Shown here piece by piece: positions 1 to 7,859 of a DNA stretch of 64,000 nucleotides. Numbering within the stretch: position 1 is the stretch's first letter; the number at the start of each line of letters is the position of its first letter. The position numbers were made by a program, and so were the translations under genes. Origin of the DNA: Flammeovirgaceae bacterium SG7u.111 (lineage in GTDB: Bacteria; Bacteroidota; Bacteroidia; Cytophagales; Flammeovirgaceae). The notes beneath the pieces are model-generated. The model saw nothing but the letters and a program-made list of their open reading frames with translations. It had not been told where the DNA came from and searched no databases. The DNA lies in NCBI GenBank assembly GCA_034044135.1, contig CP139021.1, positions 316,001-380,000 on the forward strand. Direction: 5' to 3'.

Positions 1-262
1 AACAAGGTTCAATGTGAAAGGTGCAGTCTGCACACGTTCCCAATTATACTGTTTAATCTGTGAATAGGGAAAAATATGCTCAGGTTTATGAGCCAATGCT
101 ACTGTTTTGTTTTTTTGAATGGTATTGTTATACTTCTTTCTGCTGAGGAGCGTAGTATTGTTTATTGGAAAAATGGAGCGTATAAAATTTGCAAACTACG
201 GGACTTTGCCTTTACTTAAGCTAAAGATTTGAATATTGAATTAACCTACACTGAAAATAGTT
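1..262. other. Upstream edge, no supported gene
   Basis: AT-rich sequence before the first gene. Two frames stay open from the window edge to about base 60-66, so the 3' end of a gene lying outside the window is possible, but I recognise no protein in them. Confidence 0.3.
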
Positions 263-1039
263 ATGATGAATTCTCATGAAATAGATTATAAAATTATTGG
301 GCGGTCTATCCAGATAGTGGAAATAGAGCTGGATCCTGGGGAAACGGTGATAGCCGAAGCGGGAGCGATGGTGTATATGGAACAGGGAATCAGTTTTGAA
401 ACAAAAATGGGGGATGGGTCTAACCCTATCTCAGGCTTTTTCTCCAAATTGGTGCAGGCTGGTTCGAGGATGCTTACGGGCGAGTCAGCATTTATGACGC
501 ATTTTACCCACCAAGGAGTAGGGAAAGGGCATGTAGCCTTTTCAGCACCTTATCCAGGTACTATTGTTCCCATTGACTTGAACAGCACGCCTGGGAAATC
601 TTTAATAGTGCAGAAAGATGGCTTTTTGTGTGCGGCGTTGGGGACAAAAATTTCGGTGCATTTCAATCAGAAACTAGGCTCGGGCTTGGTTGGGGGCGAA
701 GGGTTTATCTTGCAAAAGCTAGTGGGAGATGGGATGGCATTTATCCATGCTGGCGGAACGGTGATAGAGAAAGAGTTGCACGATGAGGAGCTGAGGATAG
801 ATACGGGCTGCGTAGTGGCTTTTGAAGAAGGGATAGATTTTGATGTGCAGCGAGCTGGTGGATTGAAGTCTATGCTATTTGGTGGTGAAGGCTTGTTCTT
901 GGCTACGCTGAGGGGAACGGGTAAAGTTTGGCTGCAGTCCATGCCTATCCGTAAGCTTATCCAAGCTATTTCCCCTTATGGAAAAAATACGACGAAGGGA
1001 AGTAGCTCTATTTTAGGCGAGTTTTTGTCGGATGATTAG
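263..1039 (+). CDS. AIM24 / TIGR00266 family protein
   Basis: 258 residues, with no signal peptide and no membrane segment. The pattern is that of the TIGR00266/AIM24 family: a Gly-rich all-beta fold with the family signature [13 protein letters not shown] near residues 28-40, then [12 protein letters not shown] (around 143-154) and a second related [20 protein letters not shown] block (around 209-228). The two related blocks reflect the internal duplication of this tubby-like beta barrel. Bacterial members have no established biochemical role; the mitochondrial homologue AIM24 is linked to inner-membrane organisation. The gene starts with two adjacent ATG codons (263 and 266) and either could be used. 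It stands alone on this strand and is followed by a REP-like palindromic element. Confidence 0.85.
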   Translation: MMNSHEIDYKIIGRSIQIVEIELDPGETVIAEAGAMVYMEQGISFETKMGDGSNPISGFFSKLVQAGSRMLTGESAFMTHFTHQGVGKGHVAFSAPYPGTIVPIDLNSTPGKSLIVQKDGFLCAALGTKISVHFNQKLGSGLVGGEGFILQKLVGDGMAFIHAGGTVIEKELHDEELRIDTGCVVAFEEGIDFDVQRAGGLKSMLFGGEGLFLATLRGTGKVWLQSMPIRKLIQAISPYGKNTTKGSSSILGEFLSDD

Positions 1040-1080
1040 ATGATACGATAATTTGATGATGTGCCAATGTGCTGATTGGG
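1027..1080 (+). repeat. Post-stop GATGATTTGATGATG-type dispersed repeat
   Basis: Directly overlapping and following the stop codon at 1039, the sequence runs as degenerate GATGAT/TTGATGATG/GTGCTGAT units. Related tracts occur after other genes in the window: minus strand at about 17545-17590 and plus strand at 45168-45200. It looks like a low-complexity repeat family found at gene ends. Function unknown. Confidence 0.5.
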
Positions 1081-1128
1081 TAGGAGCGTGAGGAAGGGGT
1101 AAGTAAAAAGAAGGAAACAAAAACCAGT

Positions 1129-1270
1129 GTCGTCCCGCACGTAGATGCGGGATCTCCAACCCATGCACCAGCAGGTATTATGGAACTTTCTCTTTTGAAG
1201 AGCAGTGGTGCATTTCGGTGCAGTAGTAGGGAGATTCCCACTGGGCGTGCCCCACTTTCGTGGGAATGAC
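1129..1270. repeat. REP/BIME-like inverted repeat element
   Basis: Two arms in opposite orientation, 1129-1157 (GTCGTCCCGC...GGGATCTCC) and 1229-1270, which reads in reverse complement as GTCATTCCCAC...GGGAATCTCCC. Each arm forms its own hairpin (TCCCGCA/TGCGGGA in the first, ATTCCCAC/GTGGGAAT in the second). The interior contains a further inverted pair, ATGCACCA/TGGTGCAT. The layout resembles bacterial BIMEs built from two opposed REP sequences. No gene is supported inside. Confidence 0.55.
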
Positions 1271-1337
1271 TCGGATTGGGGAGGCTTCCTGATCAGGTAG
1301 GGAATGAAGGATTGCTAATAGATTGGATACAAAAAAA

Positions 1338-1374
1338 GGGAAGCCCACGCATTTGCGTGGGCTTCCCTTTTTTT
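1338..1374 (-). terminator. Bidirectional intrinsic terminator
   Basis: A perfect 13-bp GC-rich stem (1338-1350 with 1355-1367) and a 4-nt loop, flanked by seven A on the left and seven T on the right. It can therefore end transcription in either direction. It lies just past the stop of the minus-strand lipoprotein gene (ending at 1392). Confidence 0.85.
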
Positions 1375-1391
1375 GTAGAAAAATCCGTTGC

Positions 1392-2333
1392 TTATTCTAC
1401 AATGATACCACGGGTCTTTTTCACTTGAGCGGCAATGTTTTTGAACGTATCGTTTTCCAATACTTCGTCTTCTTTGCCAGCTTCTATCAATTCTTCTATA
1501 CCTATTAGGTCGTACATATCGAAAAGGTTTGAAACCTCAGTTCTGATGGCTACCACTTCAGCATCGTCGTCACCAAGCTCTTTCAATACGTTTACCAATT
1601 TGCCTAAAGGATCTTTTTGCTCCAATACAGTTTTAAGTAAACCATTAAGGTCTTCTTTCTTTTTAGCTTCTGGCGCATCAGCAGGGTAGTTTTCTATAAG
1701 CGTAGTAGAAATGTAAAGCCCTTCTACAAAACCACCAGCGGCTACTAATGCAGAAGTTCCAAAACGCTCACCTTCATAAAGGTAATCTTTGGCCAAAGAG
1801 ATTGACTGGTTTACGATGCTGATAAGCGAGTCCTTGTCTGAAAGGTTAGCCTCAAAACGCTTGGTCATTGAAGTTTGAACAGCATTGTTCACGCCCAAAT
1901 ACTCCGAAAGTTTTTGTGTGGCTGTGAGATAGTTAATAGCGTCTTGTGTTTTGCTGTAAGCACACAAATACCCGAGGTCAGAAGAAAGTACGCCAAGGTT
2001 CATGGCAGCTTTGCCATTTGTGGTCATGAAGTCTTGCGCCTTAGCAGCAGGAACCAAAATACCTTGATCGAACTGAGCACCTACTTCTTCCAAGATTACT
2101 GGAACTTTGGTTGGGCTAGGTAGCTCGTCGAGCATCCTTTCGAAATCTTCCATTGCGACATCCATCGTTGTGATTTCTTCGTCTAAAACAATTTCCTCTC
2201 CATCGCCTGCGGTTTCATCTTCAGTCTCTTTTTTGGACTGTGAGCCGCAACCGATCAATAGCATAGGAATAACTAAAAAGAGCAAAAACTTGCTCTGTTG
2301 TTTGATAATTTTTTTCACCAATAAACTCATCAT
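1392..2333 (-). CDS. Predicted lipoprotein of unknown function
   Basis: 313 residues from the ATG pair at 2333/2330. The open frame extends further upstream to 2594, but the lipoprotein signal only makes sense from this start: MMSLLVKKI, then a hydrophobic stretch and the lipobox LLIGC (Cys about residue 29). A linker rich in Glu, Asp and Thr follows, as is usual after the lipidated Cys. The rest is predicted helical, without a motif I recognise. The protein is probably anchored facing the periplasm or exported to the outer membrane. A strong terminator follows. It is divergent from the aldo/keto reductase gene. Confidence 0.7.
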   Translation of the reverse strand: MMSLLVKKIIKQQSKFLLFLVIPMLLIGCGSQSKKETEDETAGDGEEIVLDEEITTMDVAMEDFERMLDELPSPTKVPVILEEVGAQFDQGILVPAAKAQDFMTTNGKAAMNLGVLSSDLGYLCAYSKTQDAINYLTATQKLSEYLGVNNAVQTSMTKRFEANLSDKDSLISIVNQSISLAKDYLYEGERFGTSALVAAGGFVEGLYISTTLIENYPADAPEAKKKEDLNGLLKTVLEQKDPLGKLVNVLKELGDDDAEVVAIRTEVSNLFDMYDLIGIEELIEAGKEDEVLENDTFKNIAAQVKKTRGIIVE

Positions 2334-2718
2334 GACTTTTTTGAATGGTTCACCAAATAAATAATTTTTGACAATGCAAGTTATAAACAATTCTGCTTTT
2401 ACAGTAATGCTATTAGCGAATAATTGGTTGGCTGGCTCAAAAAAGAAAGTATAAGGGGGCTTGGTGCTGGCTAGAAGCAAGTTTTTGGGTTTGCTACTTT
2501 GGTGTCTTCGAGGGTGATTTGTGCAAGCCTTTTCGCAAATAAAATTTGCAAAGCACTTTGGTTTGGAGATAAATTGAAGGTGAAAATTAACCAATTAAGA
2601 CCTGTGCAAAAGAATGTCTTTAGCTAGTAATATGCGTTTTTTTTGCTTAAAAAGCCATACTTGATGTGTAAAAGTACTGGCTGTGTGGGTCAATAAAATT
2701 ATAACCCTTATCAGAAAA
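2334..2718. other. Divergent intergenic region
   Basis: 385 bases between the divergent lipoprotein and aldo/keto reductase genes. It must hold promoters for both. I see no perfect TAnnTTTG box and no strong palindrome. Confidence 0.4.
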
Positions 2719-3663
2719 ATGATGAAACCAACATTTAAATCCGATATTCGGCACGAGACGAATTTCAACAAAGGCAGTCGCTTAGTGTATGGGACTTCTG
2801 GCTTAGGTGGAGTATGGGGAGAAGTAGACGAAAAAGAGTCGATCGGTTGTTTATTGTACGCTTTAGAACATGGCATAATGTCTTATGACAGTGCGCCTTC
2901 TTATAATAGAGCAGAGGAGTTTTTGGGGAAAGCCTTGGCACAGTGGAAAGGTGAAAAACCATTTGTGAGTACTAAAGTGGGCAGGTTGCCAGCCGAAAAG
3001 GCAGATGAATGCTATGTGGATTATTCGGCGGCTACTATGCGGCAGAGTGTGGAGCGAAGCCTAAAACGGTTGGGTGTAGGGCAAATTGACCTACTCTTTT
3101 TGCATGAGCCACATTTGGTTCCGCTAGAGCAAATGGACGATATAATGGAAACATTGATTTCCTTTAAAGAAGAAGGTTTGGTCGCTCAACTTGGCGTAGG
3201 AGGGAACCCAACGGACGGGTTTAGGCCTTATATAACTGAAGCTAACTTTTCCGTGGTTTCGGGCTTTTTGAAAATGGATGCTTGTAATCTTTCTGCATTC
3301 GAAAAAGATGTTCCTCATTTCCAAAAGGAGAAGGTTTCTTATTATGCGGCATCTTCCCTTCACATGGCGTTGCTGGGGACCAGGTTTGAATTGTATTGTG
3401 AGAACCCTCCTAATAATGAGTGGATTACCAATAAAGACGTAGCAATTGCCAAAAAGATAAACGAAATAGCTAAAGAACAAGGGATTTCCCTACCTACTTT
3501 GGCACAGCGCTATTTGTTTTCTGTAGAAGAAGCGGACAGAATAGTGATGGGCGCCAGAAAAACAGAGCAAATAAAAGCAAGTTTGGAAGACTGGGAAGCA
3601 GGAGGGATAGAAAAGGACTTGTTCGACCAGATAACGGGAACTATTCTGACCAAAGGCAAATAA
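2719..3663 (+). CDS. Aldo/keto reductase (sugar 1-dehydrogenase type)
   Basis: About 314 residues from the ATG at 2719 (another at 2722). The catalytic tetrad of the AKR superfamily is visible: Asp57 and Tyr62 in DSAPSYNRAEEFLG, Lys86 in STKVGR, and His129 in LLFLHEPH. The C-terminal NADP-binding region ends with IVMGARKTEQI. The N-terminal GTSGLGGVWG and overall layout resemble D-threo-aldose 1-dehydrogenases (L-fucose dehydrogenase type), which oxidise the sugar to the lactone. It is followed by a zinc-type dehydrogenase and a DUF718 mutarotase on the same strand, which supports a role in deoxysugar catabolism. The exact substrate is inference; an oxidoreductase for another aldose is possible. 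Confidence 0.85.
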   Translation: MMKPTFKSDIRHETNFNKGSRLVYGTSGLGGVWGEVDEKESIGCLLYALEHGIMSYDSAPSYNRAEEFLGKALAQWKGEKPFVSTKVGRLPAEKADECYVDYSAATMRQSVERSLKRLGVGQIDLLFLHEPHLVPLEQMDDIMETLISFKEEGLVAQLGVGGNPTDGFRPYITEANFSVVSGFLKMDACNLSAFEKDVPHFQKEKVSYYAASSLHMALLGTRFELYCENPPNNEWITNKDVAIAKKINEIAKEQGISLPTLAQRYLFSVEEADRIVMGARKTEQIKASLEDWEAGGIEKDLFDQITGTILTKGK

Positions 3664-3710
3664 TTTTGCGAAAGAATTTCAAGTGCACGGAAACAGTTAG
3701 TAAGTTTGGG

Positions 3711-3742
3711 TAAGCGCCTTTTCTTGAGAGGGAAGGCGCTTA
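3711..3742 (+). promoter_or_regulatory. Hairpin upstream of the dehydrogenase gene
   Basis: A perfect 10-bp stem (3711-3720 TAAGCGCCTT with 3733-3742) around a 12-nt loop. No T tract follows, so it is not a typical terminator. It lies 30 bases before the next start codon and could be an attenuator, an mRNA-stabilising structure or an operator. Confidence 0.4.
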
Positions 3743-3772
3743 ATCCTGTCATATTTACTAACCTAACATTAG

Positions 3773-4792
3773 ATGAAAACAATTGTACTTGAAAAGCCCG
3801 GAAAGTTGGCTTATGCCGACCGGCATTTTGACTTGAGGCTCCGTCCTGACGAAGTATTGTTAAAGGTGCGAAGGATTGGGATTTGTGGATCAGATTATCA
3901 TGCTTTTGCAGGCTCTCAGCCGAATATGAAATATCCTATTATTCTTGGCCATGAATTGGGTGTGGAAGTGGAGGAAGTGGGCAAGAACGTGGCCAACTTG
4001 AAAGAAGGGGACAGATGTGCGGTTGAGCCTTACCTCAATCCAGTTGCCGATCAGGCTGTAAAAAATGGCTTTACTAATTGCGGAGACCACCTCTCGGTAT
4101 TTGGGCTACATGAAGATGGCGGCTTGAGGGAAAAGATAAAACTACCTGCCAAATATCTCCACAAATCAGATAAATTGAATTTTGATGAACTTGCCTTAGT
4201 GGAATCGCTAGGGATAGGTTGCCATGCGGCAAACCGGGCACAGGTGAAGTCTTCGGACTTGGTATTGGTAGTGGGAGCAGGGCCTATTGGCTTGGCTTCG
4301 GCTGTTTTTGCCAAAGCGAAAGGGGCTAAAACGGTAGTGTTGGAAATAAACAAAGCTCGTCTGTCCTTTTGCAAGCATAAAATGGCTTTTGACGGGACGA
4401 TAGAAGGCGGGGGCTCTGATGAACTTTCGAAAATAAAAAATAGCTTTGGAGGAAATTTACCAACCGTTATTTTGGATGCTACAGGTAATAAAACCTCTAT
4501 GCAGCATGTGATTAAGTACGCTTCTCCAGGCGCTCGAATTGTTTATGTAGGCTTTTTTCTAGGAGATTTTTCTTTTTCAGACCCTTATTTTCATACCAAA
4601 GAACTTTCGCTCATAGCTAGCCGTAATGCAACGACTTCCGATTTTAGGCAGGTGATAAAGATGATGGAGGAAGGTGAGATAGATACTCGCCCATGGATTA
4701 CGCATCGTGCTCCTTTCGACAAAATGGCAACTTATTTTAACGATTGGCTGAAGCCAAAAAGTGGGGTAATAAAAGCAATGGTTTCTTTATAA
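3773..4792 (+). CDS. Zinc-type medium-chain alcohol/polyol dehydrogenase
   Basis: 339 residues. GroES-like N-terminal half with catalytic zinc ligands Cys38 (GICGSDYHAF) and the GHE motif (LGHELGVEVEEVG, near 59-71). The Rossmann half carries VVGAGPIGLASAVFAKAKG (about 164-182). The lobe that normally holds four Cys for structural zinc has only one Cys here (NPVADQAVKNGFTNCGD), so the structural zinc site appears to be lost. The family includes L-threonine, sorbitol and galactonate-pathway dehydrogenases. Its position between an aldo/keto reductase and a mutarotase suggests oxidation of a sugar acid or polyol. Substrate unproven. Confidence 0.85.
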   Translation: MKTIVLEKPGKLAYADRHFDLRLRPDEVLLKVRRIGICGSDYHAFAGSQPNMKYPIILGHELGVEVEEVGKNVANLKEGDRCAVEPYLNPVADQAVKNGFTNCGDHLSVFGLHEDGGLREKIKLPAKYLHKSDKLNFDELALVESLGIGCHAANRAQVKSSDLVLVVGAGPIGLASAVFAKAKGAKTVVLEINKARLSFCKHKMAFDGTIEGGGSDELSKIKNSFGGNLPTVILDATGNKTSMQHVIKYASPGARIVYVGFFLGDFSFSDPYFHTKELSLIASRNATTSDFRQVIKMMEEGEIDTRPWITHRAPFDKMATYFNDWLKPKSGVIKAMVSL

Positions 4793-4859
4793 TATCAAGA
4801 GTTGCCTTAGTTTTGGGGTAATAACTTTACTGGAAAAACAGAACTAAGAAACGTTAGAA

Positions 4860-5264
4860 ATGGCAGAAAGAATTAAGGTTCCCTACAAGAGGTATTGCAA
4901 AACACTTAAGCTGGAAAATAATGCTGAGCTTATTGCAAAGTACAAAGAGGCGCATGCAATAGGAGCAATTTGGAAGGAAATAGAAGCGGGGATGAGGGAA
5001 GTTGGGATCCTCGATATGGAGATTTACCTTACCGGAAACACTCTTTTCATGATAATGGATACGGTAATAGACTTTGATCATGAAGAGGCTATGGGGAAGT
5101 TGGGGACGTTGCCTAGGCAACAAGAATGGGAAGCCTATGTGTCAAATTTCCAAGCAAGTGGCGAAGGGGCAAGTGCCGATGAGAAATGGCAATTGATGGA
5201 GCGGCTTTTTGAACTTGAGCAAGTAGAAGCTTTTGAACCTTTGGCAGGGCAAGTAAAAAAGTGA
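4860..5264 (+). CDS. L-rhamnose/L-fucose mutarotase family (DUF718)
   Basis: 134 residues, a soluble ferredoxin-like fold. It matches the RhaM/DUF718 family: RYCKTLKLENNAELIAKYKE at the start, a conserved His32 region (EAHAIGAIWKEI), then VGILDMEIYLTGNTLFMIMD and the C-terminal WEAYVSNFQ. Family members interconvert alpha and beta anomers of L-rhamnose, and some act on L-fucose. With the two dehydrogenases upstream it would supply the anomer used by the aldose 1-dehydrogenase. The slightly extended C-terminus is common in Bacteroidota. I leave the gene symbol blank because rhamnose and fucose cannot be told apart here. Confidence 0.82.
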   Translation: MAERIKVPYKRYCKTLKLENNAELIAKYKEAHAIGAIWKEIEAGMREVGILDMEIYLTGNTLFMIMDTVIDFDHEEAMGKLGTLPRQQEWEAYVSNFQASGEGASADEKWQLMERLFELEQVEAFEPLAGQVKK

Positions 5265-5482
5265 TTTTTTGAACTAAAAATGAAGTTTTCTCACTAACTA
5301 AGGCAAGTTTAGTACAAGCTTTTTGTTGAGTAAGCAAGTTGGAAAGCTAGGGGCAAGAAGAAGATATTGGAAAAAAACTATCATCGCTCTAGCAAAAAAG
5401 GATAACTTTGGAGGCAAGTCGCCTTTTACCAACTATTTAAGCGAATCTGCGACAAAAAGCTTTCTTATTTTATTGAAATAAA

Positions 5483-6223
5483 ATGAAGTATTTCAAATAC
5501 TATCTGATAGCAATTTTGGTCATTGCTATAGACCAAGCTAGCAAACTATTGGTCCATTTCAACATGGAAATGGGATATAATGGGCAAATTTCTGTAATAG
5601 GAGATTGGTTCAAATTGTATTATGTTCTTAACCCAGGCATTGCCTTCGGGATAAATTTCGAGTCAGAATACAGCAAGTTTTTCCTTACCCTTTTTAGGTT
5701 GCTGGCGAGCGGAGCTATCGGTTATTACTTGTATCGGAAAATCAACCAAAAAGCGCACTGGGGTTTATTGGTGTGCATGGCCTTAATATTGGCAGGGGCA
5801 ATAGGAAATGTGGTAGATAGTGTGTTTTATGGTGTATTCCTTGAAGGAAATGCCATTGACGGTGCTTTTACTCCTTGGTTTCATGGGCAAGTGATAGACA
5901 TGTTGTATTTTCCACTGATAGAAGGTACGTTGCCTGCTTGGTTGCCCGTATGGGGAGGGGAAAGTTTCCTCTTTTTCAGTGCTATTTTCAACATAGCAGA
6001 TTCGGCAATTTTCTTGGGAGTGGTGAGTATCCTTATTTTCCAGTCCACCTTCTTACCTAAAAAAGAGGAGGAAACCCCAGAAGAGGAGGTAGTGGTAGAT
6101 ACTGAGGTGGAAGTAGTGACGGAGGCAGAGGCTGATGATGCAGAAACCCCATCCATAGATGATTCTGAAGTAAGCAAAATTGAAGACTCAGAAGACCCTG
6201 ACCTCAAAGGTTCAGAAAAGTAA
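5483..6223 (+). CDS. lspA: Lipoprotein signal peptidase II with acidic C-terminal tail
   Basis: 246 residues, with four predicted membrane helices. LspA cleaves the signal peptide of prolipoproteins just before the lipidated Cys. Hallmarks: Asp17 in DQASKLL, Asn50 in NPGIAFGI, the catalytic Asp112 in AGAIGNVVD and catalytic Asp173 in FNIADSAIFLG. The Arg that usually follows the first catalytic Asp is Ser here. The loop between the two Asp is long (about 60 residues), and a tail of roughly 50 residues after the last helix is almost entirely Glu, Asp, Val and Thr. Typical LspA proteins are 150-210 residues, so the tail is an addition. Many lipoproteins in this window are its likely substrates. 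A terminator follows. Confidence 0.93.
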   Translation: MKYFKYYLIAILVIAIDQASKLLVHFNMEMGYNGQISVIGDWFKLYYVLNPGIAFGINFESEYSKFFLTLFRLLASGAIGYYLYRKINQKAHWGLLVCMALILAGAIGNVVDSVFYGVFLEGNAIDGAFTPWFHGQVIDMLYFPLIEGTLPAWLPVWGGESFLFFSAIFNIADSAIFLGVVSILIFQSTFLPKKEEETPEEEVVVDTEVEVVTEAEADDAETPSIDDSEVSKIEDSEDPDLKGSEK

Positions 6224-6246
6224 GCTCTTTACGAATAAAGATATTG

Positions 6247-6277
6247 AAGTCCCAGGCTGTTGCTTGGGACTTTTTTT
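6247..6277 (+). terminator. Intrinsic terminator after lspA
   Basis: An 8-bp stem AAGTCCCA/TGGGACTT (6247-6254 with 6265-6272), a 10-nt loop, and a run of seven T. Confidence 0.8.
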
Positions 6278-6384
6278 GTAGGTCAACAAAATGGAAATTG
6301 GGAACTTTATATTGCTCAGTCTGTTGGGGTTTGTGATTAAATTAACTTAAGATTTATTGCAAAACCTCAAAACATACACACAAA

Positions 6385-6666
6385 ATGAAAGCAATTTGGA
6401 ATGGTCAAGTGTTGGCCGAAAGTGACAAAACCGTTAGGATAGAAGGAAATCATTATTTCCCAATCTCTACCCTCAATAAAGCCTATTTTAAAGAAAGCGA
6501 TACGCATACCCTTTGCCCTTGGAAAGGAACTGCTTCTTACTACACCTTGGAGGTAGATGGAAAAGCCAACGCTGATGCTGCTTGGTATTATCCTGATCCT
6601 AAGGAAGCGGCCAAAGGCATAAAAGACCACGTAGCCTTTTGGAAGGGAGTGGAAGTAGTTGACTAA
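6385..6666 (+). CDS. DUF427 domain protein
   Basis: 93 residues, complete single-domain DUF427 protein. Recognised by MKAIWNGQVLAESDKT, the YFPISTLN block, CPWKGTASYYTLEVDG (about 50-65) and AAWYYPDPKEAAKGIKDHVAFW. DUF427 proteins are small soluble beta-rich proteins, often encoded near redox or carbohydrate genes. No function is established, although one Trp-Lys-Gly turn (CPWKG) is nearly invariant. Single gene, own terminator downstream, no signal peptide. Confidence 0.88.
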   Translation: MKAIWNGQVLAESDKTVRIEGNHYFPISTLNKAYFKESDTHTLCPWKGTASYYTLEVDGKANADAAWYYPDPKEAAKGIKDHVAFWKGVEVVD

Positions 6667-6697
6667 GAACCGTTTTCCATTTCATATAAAAGTATAT

Positions 6698-6729
6698 CCC
6701 CTTGTGATTCTCAAATCAAGGGGCTTTTT
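6698..6729 (+). terminator. Intrinsic terminator after DUF427 gene
   Basis: CCCCTTG...CAAGGGG stem (6698-6704 with about 6717-6723), a small internal bulge and a run of seven T. Confidence 0.75.
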
Positions 6730-6964
6730 TTGCCCTTCGTGTAATTAATTCTACACCTGCTGTTTCATTTATTCCTCTTTCCCAATGCTAAGTACTCCTT
6801 TTGCTTAGTTGTGTTGATACATTGATAAAATGCTGTAGATCAGTTTTTTATAGCAGTGTTTCTGATTCGTTTCCATACCGTTTTTCTTCCTTGGTACAAT
6901 CCTTTCACTTTATAGGGCAAATAGCTTATTAATAACCAAATATTCAACTGAAACTAACTAAGCG

Positions 6965-7090
6965 ATGGAAACTTTAGTGATTGATTATGCAAAGTTCATT
7001 CAAGAGAACATACACTTTATCCTTTTAGGATTAGCGTTGATAATCACACTTTCACTGACATTTAAAAAGGATCTCCTGAGCTTTGATTGA
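6965..7090 (+). CDS. Possible 41-residue single-helix membrane peptide
   Basis: ATG at 6965, TGA at 7088-7090. After a polar start (METLVIDYAKFIQ) comes one hydrophobic helix, HFILLGLALIITLSLTF, and a basic/acidic end KKDLLSFD. This is the arrangement of a small bitopic inner-membrane protein. It lies alone between a terminator and the DUF4142-like lipoprotein gene, 78 bases upstream of the latter, so the two may be co-transcribed. Coding status rests only on the frame and its amphipathic layout. Confidence 0.4.
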   Translation: METLVIDYAKFIQENIHFILLGLALIITLSLTFKKDLLSFD

Positions 7091-7168
7091 TAATAAAATT
7101 AGGCTTTGCTGCTTGTCTAATAAGTTTTTTTGGAATAGTAGCAGCCTGAACCCAAACCACGATACATC

Positions 7169-7750
7169 ATGAAAAAATTAAAAAATATAGCATTGGTACT
7201 TACTGGAGGTTTTTTCCTTTGGGGCTGCGGCGATGTGTACAAAAGCAAGCCTGAGGAAATAGCCGATACCAGAAATGAATATAAATTTTCGGATCAACCT
7301 AACAAAGCAATGCAAGCTGATTTTATGGTTGAGGCGTATTTACAGAACAAAATGTTGATAGAAATAAGCAAAGTTGCCCAAACCAAAGCCCTTGACCTAG
7401 AAGTTAGGCAACTAGCAGATAAAATCGGCTCTGACCTTTACGATAAAAATGACAGTGCGGAGGCTATTATGAGGGACAATGGGTTTGTGATACCTACTCA
7501 CCTAGGAGAGGATAGGATTGCCGAGATTGATAAGTACAAAGAGATGAAGATAGGGGCTCGTTTTGACAATAGATATGTAGAGCTATTGGAAGATTCCTAT
7601 GAGTTCATGAAGGACCATTATGATGACGTAGATGAGCTTACCGATAAAAGAGTGAGGAATTGGGCGCTTATGTCACAAGCAATGCTGCACAGGCACGAAG
7701 AAGAAATTGAGTTTGTAGAGGACAGCATGAATCAAAAATTTGAATCTTAA
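7169..7750 (+). CDS. DUF4142-like lipoprotein
   Basis: 193 residues. SPII signal: MKKLKNIALVLTGGFFLWGC with the lipid Cys at about residue 20. The mature part is all-helical and acidic. MQADFMVEAYLQNKMLIEISKVAQTK and the following helices resemble DUF4142, a ferritin-like four-helix family without a known reaction. No obvious metal-binding EXXH pattern is conserved. The next gene, encoding a DUF4136 protein, lies 109 bases downstream on the same strand, and both are probably envelope proteins. Assignment to DUF4142 is by pattern only. Confidence 0.65.
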   Translation: MKKLKNIALVLTGGFFLWGCGDVYKSKPEEIADTRNEYKFSDQPNKAMQADFMVEAYLQNKMLIEISKVAQTKALDLEVRQLADKIGSDLYDKNDSAEAIMRDNGFVIPTHLGEDRIAEIDKYKEMKIGARFDNRYVELLEDSYEFMKDHYDDVDELTDKRVRNWALMSQAMLHRHEEEIEFVEDSMNQKFES

Positions 7751-7859
7751 TAAAGTTGACTTACATCAAAAATAGAAAAAAAGCTAAACTAACGACTGAC
7801 TTTCAGTTCATTGAAATATTTGAATAGAAATAAATTTTAACTCTAACACAGAACTAACC

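Noticed and set aside
1..66. 3' end of a gene entering from the left
   Set aside because: Short open frames only, with no recognisable protein sequence.
1008..1241. 77-codon minus-strand frame
   Set aside because: Runs through the REP-like palindromes and overlaps the end of the AIM24-like gene on the other strand.
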